DNA of 64,000 bases from Gigantopelta aegis (lineage: Eukaryota > Mollusca > Gastropoda > Neomphalida > Peltospiridae), in NCBI RefSeq assembly GCF_016097555.1, contig NC_054713.1:40673023-40737022 (forward strand), read 5' to 3'. Under the pieces are notes generated by a model, which saw only the letters and a list, made by a program, of their open reading frames with translations, made no database searches and was not told the origin of the DNA. The translations under genes and the position numbers were made by a program. Positions 1-9,250 of the stretch are shown here, in pieces. Positions within the stretch are counted from its first letter, which is position 1; each line of letters begins with the position of its first letter.

Positions 1-7
1 GAAAAAA

Positions 8-250
8 AGGAAAAATGTTTTATTTATCGACGCACTCGACACATTTTATTTACGGTTATATGGCGTCAGACATATGGTTAAGGACCACACAGATATTGAG
101 AGAGGAAACCCGCTATCGCCACTTCATGGGCTACTCTTTTCGATTAACAGCAAAGGATCTTTTATATGTACCATCCCACAGACAGGATAACACATACTAT
201 GACCTTTGATATACCAGTCGTGGTGCACTGGCTGGAGCGAGAAAGGTCTC
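8..250 (-). mobile_element. SINE, tail 1 - core, head missing
   Basis: Reading leftwards on the minus strand: core (TCGATTAACAGCAAAGGATC complement) then tail 1, ending in an A/T-rich tail at about 8. The head is lost after about 250. Confidence 0.85.
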
Positions 251-378
251 CCGATAGAGTTGACCTTGCGACGGGGTACCTCGCGCGAACGAACAGCAGA
301 GCTGTCCTCCTTGTTTCTCATCGTAGACCTGTCTTCCATGGGTAAATTATTCTTAGTAGTGTCCTTTATACTAAACAC

Positions 379-765
379 CGGCCTCGGTGGCATCGTGGTT
401 AGGCCATCGGTCAACAGGCTGGTAGGTACTTGGTTCGGATCCCAGTCGAGGCATGGGATTCTTAATCCAAATACCGACTCCAAACCCTGAGTGAGTACTC
501 CGCAAGGTTCAATGGGTAGGTGTAAACCACTTGCACCGACCTGTGATCCATAACTGGTTCAACAAAGGCCATGGTTTGTGCTATCCTGCCTGTGGGAAGC
601 GCAAATAAAAGATCCCTTGCTGCTAATCGGAAAGAGTAACCCATGAAGTGCCGACATTGGGTTTCCTCGCAAATCTATGTGGTCCTTAACCATATGTCTG
701 ACGCCGTATAACCGTAAATAAAATATGTTGAGTGCGTCGTTAAATAAAAAACAGTTCTTTCTTTC
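379..765 (+). mobile_element. SINE, head 2 - core - tail 1, with 12-bp target duplication
   Basis: The tRNA-like head GGTGGCATCGTGGTTAGG (box A) and GGTTCGGATCCC (box B) leads into the shared core (AAGATCCCTTGCTGCTAAT) and tail 1 (CATATGTCTGACGCC...GTTAAATAAA). TATACTAAACAC at 367-378 and 766-777 is a perfect target duplication, so this is a complete retrotransposed copy. Confidence 0.9.
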
Positions 766-880
766 TATACTAAACACGTATCCATATAGTAATATATAGT
801 TGTCTGGTGTACTCGTTACAACGCCTGCAATACCCGTGACAACAATTAAAAATACACAATTGTCTTTGATCGCTCGTTTA

Positions 881-1368
881 CAATCTAATTAAAATTAGCT
901 CCACTATTACATGTGGATCTAAAGACAGCCAGTTGGAGCTCATGTCCACCAATCAAAACCTTACTTGCAGAATCCTGCCAGTGATTTGTAATGTAAAACT
1001 GAAGACTGATTTAGTTTTTTTTAATTTTATAAATAAATAAATAATTTTTAATGTAAAATTGAAGACTGATAACCCACCCCGTACGTATTGATATGGTTCG
1101 CTGTACTGCGGCCACTAAAATAGACTCGCCCGATATTTTTAGAATTTGTATGCTCCCAAATAACGTTATAAAAGGCGAACTGTGATTGGTCAATATTTAA
1201 ATTATTATTTACAGACGAAATGTTACCTGGACGTTGGGGACTACGCAGTGTTGTTAGTTTTAAATCACTGGCAGGATTCTGCAAGTAAGGTTTTGATTGG
1301 TGGACATGAGCCCCAACTGGCTGTCTTTAGATCCACATGTAATAGTGGAGCTAATTTTAATTAGATTG
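881..1368. mobile_element. Foldback/MITE-like element with about 110-bp inverted arms
   Basis: 881-990 and 1254-1368 are near-perfect reverse complements (ends CAATCTAATTAAAATTAGC and its complement). The 260-bp centre contains a short direct repeat of GTAATGTAAAACTGAAGACT at about 989-1010 and 1048-1070. There is no coding capacity. No convincing target duplication was seen. Confidence 0.85.
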
Positions 1369-1504
1369 CATATTTTATTAGTGCTTGACACTAATTGGTT
1401 TGATTCGCAGGTTGCTAACTAAATAAGAGACCACGGCAGGGGTCAGGTTACCAATTAACTAATTCTAATTAATAAATATATAAACTGTATTGTTATAAAG
1501 TTGA

Positions 1505-1549
1505 AATTAAAGAATTAAGGGCCAATAGATATTTTCGGACATTTTCTTT

Positions 1550-1553
<4 letters not shown>
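1505..1553 (+). mobile_element. Diverged solo terminus of a related Tc1 element
   Basis: AAAGAATTAAGGG followed by GATATTTTCGGACATT closely matches the left end of the element at 5217 (AAAGAATTTAAGGG...GATATTTTCGACATT). No transposase and no opposite end follow; the fragment runs straight into an (AT)n tract. Confidence 0.6.
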
Positions 1554-1637
<84 letters not shown>

Positions 1638-1690
1638 AAAACAAATAAACAAAACAAAACAAAACAAAACAAAACAAAACAAAACAAAAC
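1552..1690. repeat. (AT)n then (AAAAC)n low-complexity tract
   Basis: About 78 bp of AT dinucleotides (1552-1630) pass through ACACAC into about ten AAAAC units (1643-1690). Apparent reading frames here are repeat translations. Confidence 0.95.
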
Positions 1691-1708
1691 ACACATTTTC
1701 TTCCAGTG

Positions 1709-1940
1709 TAATGAGCTATTTCTCGTTCCAGCCAGTGCTAGTATATTAAAGGCGGTGGCATGTGCTATCCTGTCTGTGGAATGGTGTATATAAAATATCC
1801 CATGCTACTAATGGAAAAATGTAGCGGGTTTCTCTCTAAGACTATTATGTTAAAATCATCAAATGTTTGACATCCAATAGTCGATGATTAATAAATCAAC
1901 GTGCTCTAGTGGTGTCGTTAAACAAAACAAACAAACTTTA
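1709..1940 (+). mobile_element. SINE, core - tail 2, 5'-truncated
   Basis: Begins ATGAGCTATTTCTCGTTCC, runs through the shared core, then tail 2 (TTTGACATCCAATAGTCG...GTGGTGTCGTTAAACAAAAC). Confidence 0.85.
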
Positions 1941-2189
1941 TAAGCTTTATAATAAAAACAGCAAATTGTAATAAATACATATTTACGATATTAGATAATG
2001 GTGGGGAGCGCTTTAGCACTATCAAAGAATACATTCATGCATGAAACAATCAATACATGGCTAAAATAAACCAAATAAACCATAGATACATGCATGCATG
2101 TTTTCAGAAACTTAAAATGCATGAAAAATCCACTGTGTATAAGATTTGTTTTATGGCGTATCCATAAGTGTAAGGCAAGAGGGTGAGGG

Positions 2190-2635
2190 ATGGGGGGTGG
2201 GGGGGGGGTATCAGAGAGAGGACAACCATCCCAACCCCCAGTGCTGGAGCAAAAAAAACGTTGGAGACATTCGGGCAAAATAAACTGGCCTGAAACTTGT
2301 TCACCATATATTTCCATTATTCTTCTCACAATATTAGTTGTATTTCATGTAAATGTTTAGTGAATCGTTTGCAGCTCTGTGTAGCTGTTTGGTAGTAATG
2401 CTCATTCAGAGCCGGTTTAAGGATCCGCAGGGCCTGTAGCACAAATAACAGAGGGTCCCCCTTCCCAGAATATATATTTTGCAAGCCCCTCGGGGAGAAG
2501 GAGAAAATGACCTGGGGAAAATAAATGTACAGATCACTGCGAGTCCCCCTGAAGCGCGAGGCCCGTAGCACGTGCTACGTGTGCTACTAGGATAAACCGG
2601 CTCTGATGCTGATATGAATAAATGTTGTTATCACC
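2190..2635 (+). repeat. Dispersed repeat also present at 27185-27430
   Basis: Shares CATCCCA..CCCAGT.CTGGAGCAAAA, TTCCATTATTCT, TTAGTTGTA and TATGAATAAATGTTGTTAT with 27185-27430, in the same order and spacing apart from the insert at 2407-2605. No coding potential. Confidence 0.75.
2407..2605. mobile_element. hAT-like MITE with TIR CAGAGCCGGTTTA and 8-bp target duplication
   Basis: CAGAGCCGGTTTA at the left and TAAACCGGCTCTG at the right are exact inverse complements. ATGCTCAT (2398-2405) and ATGCTGAT (2606-2613) form an 8-bp duplication with one mismatch. The paralogue at 27185-27430 lacks the insert (ATGTTAAT at about 27407), so it serves as an empty site. Confidence 0.85.
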
Positions 2636-4004
2636 CACCCATCCCTCCAAAAAAAAAAAGAAAAAAAAAAGAGGAATAAAAAAAAACCCCCAAAAACCCC
2701 CAACGGATTCAATTTTACTGAAATTTTTAGAAGTCATCTTTTATCAAAACATTTTCGAAAATGATATCACACTACTGGCCCTCAATTAATTTTGTTGAGT
2801 ATAATTTATATTTATTATTTAACCCCTATTGAAACCCCAGAAATACAACTTCAAAGTTGTACACCCAAGTCACTATCTTTTGCGACTTAACATCAGTTTA
2901 CTTTGTATAGGGGCCTAAACATGTCTAGAGACATGCGCATGTACACACGCACACGCACATCAGTGGTGGATCCAGATAATTCTTCTTTATTTTTTTATTT
3001 TATATATATATAAAAAAATAAAAAAATAAAATAAACACCCTTATTCATTCATCGCTAATATACAACTTCCATTAAAGCAGCTGAATGTAGACCCCTTGAG
3101 AAAAATCCTGGACCCGCTCCTGAATCATTTGACGTGACTCACTGTCAACCCAACCCTCCCCTATTATATTATATATATATACGAACACACTCGAAAAACT
3201 CCGAACACCGAAATAGCAACGTAAAGGGGAGATAACGCTAATAACTGACGTTGCGCGCATTTGTAGCAGACGGATTGTTTGCAAAACGTAATAAATTTAG
3301 ATTGTAGAAACAAAGTTTTAAAATATTAGACACCAGCATAAAATTACAAGACAGTACAGGCAAAATACCACCAAAACAGTTAATAATACGCAGGTAACGA
3401 AATGGATTATTAGTTTTTAATTACTGGTAAAAACAAATATGAAGGCAAGCTACTTTTTAATGTCAGTAGATTATCTCCCATACCACTTACGTTGAAATTT
3501 ACATCTTTGATGGTTTCATGTTGGTGACCACCTACTTATTTTGATTCTTATAAATAAATAAAGTTGTGATCACTTTTTATATAACGTCCAAAGATTGTAA
3601 ACGTTTCACACTTTATTATAATATTGTTCCATATCATATTTCTCTTGCTTTTTTGTCATGTTTACAAAAAACCTGAAAGTGAAAGACCTCAGCAAATTCA
3701 AAAGTGTAAACTAGAAAGAACTCATCGACTAACGCCAAACAAATCTGCATAACCTATATTGATTTGCATATCCATTTTATTTTTATAGGCCTATTAAGAA
3801 ACAAAATAAGACACATTGCAAGTTTCCATTTTTATGTTTTTAAAAATATTTTTTTGGTCAATTATTTCAGTTTGGCTTGATCAAAAAAGAAAAAAGAAAA
3901 AGAAAGTGTTGGATTTTTTTAAAAATAAATTTATTGCAATTTGTAAAAAGTGGACCTCGGCTATTGCAGGAGGGTTCAGACACCCTGAAGACCCTCTAAA
4001 TATG

Positions 4005-4853
4005 GACCTGCTTAAAATAAGGGACAAGTGGCGTAACGTGGGCAGGGCCACTGGGGCAGTTGCCCCAGGCACAAAATTCTGGACTAGTGGAAGGGACTCG
4101 GGGAGTGCTAATGGCCCACTGGGTGCTGGCAACCCACGCTACGCCACTGTAAGGGACCGCAGACTCTTTCTAAATGTGGCAAGAATGATAGCACTTTTTT
4201 GTTGTACTGATGGAATACCTTTAAAATGACTATTTTCAAAAACAAAACATTTAAGTTTTCCCTTACCTCCTAAAATGAAAGTTTTCTATTACTGGGAAAT
4301 AACTCCATTTAGCAAACATTTATAGAAAACCTAAAAAATTGGCACATTGAAAAGTTAAAAAATTTAAGTCTTATTTTGGGTTAAAATACCTTTATTAGCA
4401 TTTACCATAGACTATAAATATTTCCACTAAATTGTCTTTAAAATAACCCAAAGTTTTCTTTTGAGCCCCCCCCCCCCCCCCCAAAAGGACCATTCACTTT
4501 TCTTAAATTATATGTATATGGTACATGAATACAGAACCGGTATATCCTTTTAAAAAAGTTTGCTAGATTAATTAAATCAATCTAATTAGACATTATGCAT
4601 AATACATATATATATATAATAATCAACCGCAGATACAGGAGATGGGTTTGAAGGGTGTGCACGCCCCCATTTTAAAATGCCCGGAAAATCCATTGTACAA
4701 TTATTATTTTTTATTAGGGGTATTTAATATCTTGGTCAGCTGGATATTTAGAAGTTTATTATGTAATGCAAGTTAATGTAATTTTGACTATGTTAGGTGC
4801 TCTTTTTCTGTCTTACACCCTCAGTATGAGTACTATAGCTGCCCCTTTTTAAA
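4005..4853 (+). repeat. Segmental direct duplicate, copy A (partner 6953-7577)
   Basis: Shares ordered blocks with copy B: TAAATATGG.CCTGCTTAA, TTTTTGTTGTAC.GATGGAATACC, CCTAAAATGAA, TATTTTGGGTT.AAATAC, ATTAATTAAATCAATCT and TATAGCTGCCC. No reading frame is conserved. Copy A carries the MITE at 4026-4149. Confidence 0.85.
4026..4149. mobile_element. hAT-like MITE with TIR (C)AGTGGCGTA and perfect 8-bp target duplication
   Basis: AGTGGCGTAACGTGG at the left pairs with CCACGCTACGCCACTG at the right. TAAGGGAC at 4018-4025 and 4150-4157 is a perfect 8-bp duplication. The paralogous block at about 6953-6990 reads straight through (TTAATATTAGGGACTG), an empty site. Length 124 bp. Confidence 0.92.
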
Positions 4854-5216
4854 CCTTGCACCCTTGCTAACACTCTTGGATCCACCCTTGATAATATTCA
4901 TTATATTATGTATATGGGCCAGTCAAAGAATACAATGATTCATATTACCAACATTTTCATAGACTTGTAAATGCAGGGAGATGTGTAATGTGCCATCAAG
5001 ATTATGTAATAATTCTAAACATCTTAATTTTATGCTCTATTCGACCAGTAATGGATTAAGAATGTTATATCACAAAACTGGACACTTGTCATTATGACAA
5101 TACCACTATTTTTCAATAACTAATGGCGGTCTCCTTAATTTCTGACTTTGTCACTGAATAAAATATAACGTAGCAATTAAAATGAGTTCTGTTTTGTGTA
5201 CGTTTATTTTACTGTA

Positions 5217-6821
5217 TACTACTCAAAAGAATTTAAGGGTCAGACGATATTTTCGACATTATTTTCTGAATGTCAGTTATATTAGCTAGACCATAATGTC
5301 ACGCATGGTATTGTTCCATTTTGACGAAAGTGGGTCTAAGCAACCCATAAATGAATTAAAATCCACTGTCAATGACACTGTCGACTAGTTCTAATGGCGA
5401 AAACATGCTTACATTTGCACGTAAATTAGGGCGAAAGCGAAAGGTCTGCTAAGTGCCCATAACTTGCTTTTTCACAAAGCGCTTCATTTGCACGCTTTGC
5501 ACGTGTATTCCATGTTCCCAATGCTGAATTTCCGTATAATTGGAGCTTGTGTTCGTGTACGGTGCACACTCCAAATTCGACAATGGTACGACTTCAACTG
5601 ACTATCGAAGATCGAGGAAGGGCTATTGCTTGGCTTCAGGATGGCAATACGCAAAGAAATGTTGCTCTGAGACTTGGTGTCAGTCAGAGTGTCGTTGGCC
5701 GACTGTGGCAACGGTACCAAGCAACGAATTCTGTTCGAAATCGTCCACGTTCGGGAAGACCCCGAAGCACTACAAATAGAGAGGACCGCTACATCACCAA
5801 TATGGCTCTACGTCAACGCACAACCACTGCACGCCGATTACATGACAATCTGCGGACTGCGACTGGAACTCGAGTGTCTGATCAAACCATACGCAATCGT
5901 CTGAGAGCCAATAATCTACGCTGCCGTCGCCAGGCTGTTCGACCACCACTCCTACCACGTCACAGAACGGCCAGACGTCACTGGTGCACGCTTCATCTGC
6001 GGTGGCAACGTGTTCAGTGGTGTCGAGTGATGTTCACTGATGAGTCCAGGTTTAGTCTCCAGTTCAACGACGGTCGGGTTCGTGTCTACAGACGTCCTGG
6101 GTAGCGCTTCGCTGACGTTAACGTTAGACAACGTCACCGGTTCGGTGGTGGCAACGTCATGGTGTGGGGCGGCATCTCTATCCACCACAGGACCCCCCTC
6201 TATGTGGTGGATGGCAATCTGAATGGAATCCGCTATCTGAATGAGATTATCCGGCCGTTGGTTCTCCCAGGCCTTCAGCAGATTGGCGGCGGGGCAGTTC
6301 TGCAGGATGACAATGCCAGACCCCACCGCGCCAGGGTGGTAACGGACTTTCTCAGACAACAAGGTATCGCCAGGATGGATTGGCCAGCATATTCGCCTGA
6401 CTTGGCCCCAATAGAGCACGCCTGGGACGAATTAGGCAGGAGAGTTAGGGATAACCATGCCCCTCCGGCCAACCTTCATGATCTGGGTCAACTTCTTATG
6501 GCAGAGTGGCAGGCCATTCCCCAAGAGTTCTTCAGACGTCTGATCAACAGCATGAGGCAACGATGTGTCGAGTGTATTCGCGCCAGGGGTGGATTCACAC
6601 ACTATTAAACGAATGTTCTAATGTGTAAAATCCATGTTTGACAACCTTCAACTTTGACAGCATGTCATGTGACTTTCTTGTATACGGTGACGTTTATTTG
6701 TGGTTTTTTGTAAATATGGAACAATAAATAAAAAATTTGGTGTAGTTTACATCATCAATCTAATACACTCTTAAAGTTGTTTGGTTATAAATTTTTGACC
6801 CTTAAATTCTTTTGAGTAGTA
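5217..6821 (+). mobile_element. Tc1/mariner DNA transposon, 1.6 kb, flanked by TA
   Basis: Perfect 26-bp terminal inverted repeats (5217-5242 and 6796-6821, starting TACTACTCAAAAGAATT) flank a 341-codon transposase frame. TA dinucleotides at 5215-5216 and 6822-6823 fit the usual TA target duplication. Both ends are intact, so only the coding region is visibly damaged. It lies between two direct segmental-duplicate blocks (about 4005-4853 and 6953-7577). Confidence 0.93.
5583..6608 (+). pseudogene. Tc1-like transposase (DD34E) with one in-frame nonsense codon
   Basis: The frame starts at ATG 5583 and would give 341 aa, the usual Tc1 length. An N-terminal helix-turn-helix region (residues about 5-50, DGNTQRNVALRLGVSQSVV) is followed by the GRPR linker motif and a second DNA-binding region. 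The catalytic core has FTDESRF, then LQDDNARPH, then SPDLAPIEHAWD. Exactly 34 residues separate the second Asp and the Glu, the DD34E signature. A single TAG at 6102-6104 interrupts the frame right after RRPG, where related enzymes normally continue with Glu-Arg-Phe. The frame resumes in register and I saw no frameshift. It is probably a recently inactivated copy. Confidence 0.92.
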
Positions 6822-6952
6822 TATTTTATACCAGTTACATCTACTGATGTTCTTGTAGTACTACAGACAAATGCTGTAATTATAGACAACAAATGAGGTT
6901 TTCAACTATTGGCAATGGACTAATGGCAGTGTATTGTGCTAACCAGTCTTCC

Positions 6953-7577
6953 CTTAAATATGGGCCTGCTTAATATTAGGGACTGTGGACACTTTTTAAA
7001 TATGACAAGAATTATAGCGATTTTTGTTGTACCGATGGAATACCATTAAAACAACTATTTAAAAAAAAAAAAATTAGTTGTCCCTATCCACCTAAAATGA
7101 ACATTTTCTATTAAGGGGAAATAACTGTTTAGCAAAAATTTACAATTCTAAAAAACCCCAGTTGAAACATTGAAAATTGGTTAAATTTAAGCCATATTTT
7201 GGGTTTAAATACACTTACTAGCAATAACCCAATAAATATTTCCACAAAATTGTCATAGTAACCCCAATTTGTTTCAAGGCATGTACTTTTAAAAAAATGT
7301 GCTGCATTAATTAAATCAATCTCATATGCATAACACAAATAATAATCAACCTTGGATCCAAGTGATTAGTGTTAGGAGTGCACACACACACATTTTCAAA
7401 AGACCAGAAAATCTGTTTAACAGATGAATAAAATTAATTTGTTTTTAGTGGGGAGTATGATCTTGTTCAGCTGGATGTTTTTAGAGAAGTTTATAATTAC
7501 ATAATGCATGTTAATGTAATTATGACTATTGTAAGTGTTGTTTTCTACCCTACTTTCTATAGCTGCCCTTTTTAAAC
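6953..7577 (+). repeat. Segmental direct duplicate, copy B
   Basis: Diverged partner of 4005-4853, same orientation, about 2.9 kb to the right, with the Tc1 element between them. It lacks the MITE. Confidence 0.85.
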
Positions 7578-8033
7578 GAGTTCTGTTTAAGGAACAAGAC
7601 ACCACACCTTAGTACATTGTATGCAGCAGAATGTTGTAGTAGAATGCTTTTTAAGTTAAAATTTGTTGTGTTTAATGATAGTAGGCTAGTGTATGTTTGA
7701 CATTTGGTCTTTGTGACATGTACATGTAGTTAGTGGAAACCTGGTAGTTTTGTATTAGGAATGAAAAAAAAAATGTGTTTCATGTTTTATCCTTGAAAAA
7801 AATATGGTAGGTAGATTGGTAGGAAGTTGTTTTTTTGTTGTTTTTTTCCTTTTTGTTTTTTTAAAAGTCTAATCAAATGGAGAAACCATAATCAGCCAAG
7901 GTGTTCCAAATCTAGTTTATTGATTGCAAAAAATCAGGGATCAAGATTTTAAAAAACAAACAATTTTTCTTATTTTTTTGGCTTCAAAAATCAGTGTAGG
8001 TCGGGGAAACCGGAAGCACACATGTTTGTTTTT

Positions 8034-8240
8034 AGGCCTTTGCAGCAAGGGATACTTTATATGTACTTTCCCACAGACAGGACAGTATATACCACAACCT
8101 TTGATATACCAGTCGTAGAGCACTATTTAAGATGGAGGCGGGGGGGGGGGGGGGGGGACCCAGTCAGAGAATGGGTCCATTGAGAGGATTTGATCCTTTA
8201 TCACAAGCACCTCAGGTGAGCACTCGACCAACGAATCTGG
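8034..8240 (-). mobile_element. SINE fragment, core - head 1, with internal G run
   Basis: GCAGCAAGGGATACTTTAT through CCACAGACAGGACAG to a degraded head (GATTTGATCC...GCACTCGACCA). A run of about 20 G at 8138-8157 interrupts it. Confidence 0.75.
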
Positions 8241-8599
8241 ATCCTGCCACCAACAGTGCATGCTGAAGGTGCTGTGTGCTACAGGATTAATCCTGTCCAT
8301 GCTTCTTCGTGTTCCAATCAGGCCTGACATGCAGTTCTGTTATTTAACATTTAGACTACTGGATTCAGTTTTGACAAAATCCACGTTGAGTGGGTACAAG
8401 TTTATGATTTTTACTGACATATATTCACTTAAATGTTTTATAAATACATAAAATAAAGTTCATTTGAATTGGTAAATATTGTTTTCGTGGGTTTTTAAAA
8501 AACATTATGATATTTTAGATAAGTTAATGTTGATTAAAATTAGGCACAAAATCGAAAAAGTTGCGTTTTTACTTATGGTCCAGTATTTATGTCCATTAT

Positions 8600-8790
8600 C
8601 AAATTAGCTGTCACAATCAGCTATCAATCCCTGAAAATTACCGCGATGTGCCGCCATTGTTATCTAGCAGAAATACTTGCCCAAAACCAGTTTTTCAACT
8701 CAAAATTCCAAGGTATTTTCCATTGAAAAACGAAAAACTAAAGATAGTTGAAACCGAGTTGTGTTCCGTTTACTGTTATATAATTGTTTC
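8600..8790 (+). promoter_or_regulatory. Possible promoter and untranslated first exon of the 9251-12175 gene
   Basis: The coding exon begins after a good acceptor at 9204-9205, so an untranslated exon should lie upstream. A consensus donor CCG|GTGAGT occurs at 8790/8791. About 130 bp before it (8644-8662) is a GCCGCCATTGTT block, the reverse complement of a YY1-type AANATGGCGGC motif often found at metazoan start sites. No TATA box is obvious. The pairing of this donor with the 9205 acceptor is inferred. Confidence 0.3.
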
Positions 8791-9250
8791 CGGTGAGTGG
8801 TGTGTGCAAAATGGCTGGAAATATATAAATTGGGGACAGTGTACAGTATGTCGACTGGCGTGATGTTGGGTGAGATATCTCACCTGCAGTAGTGAGAAGG
8901 TTAATAAGTTAAACCATTTAGCAGCAGTGGGTTTCTTCGCTTATTCTCTAAACTAAGTGTTGCAGGGAACATTCTGTTTTCGAAAATTTCAAATAGCATT
9001 TCTAGTCAATTAAAAATTGATTAGCAACTACGGTACTATTTAATGTTTTAAAATTGTGCAGCAATCTTTGAAACTTGTATTGCGAATTGTGAGGTGTTAC
9101 TGAACAAATGTTCTTTATGATACAGCTACAATATATTTGAAATTTACAACCTGAATAAAAAAAATGTGCTGTGTTCTCAGTAAAATGTATCCCATTCTTC
9201 TGCAGGTTTGCACGAAAGATCCTCTTCCGAAAGATAGATATTTGTGAAGA

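Noticed and set aside
8561-8863. A 100-codon open frame upstream of the 974-aa gene
   Set aside because: It has no family resemblance and is interrupted by the better-supported GTGAGT donor. I interpret the region as promoter and untranslated exon.
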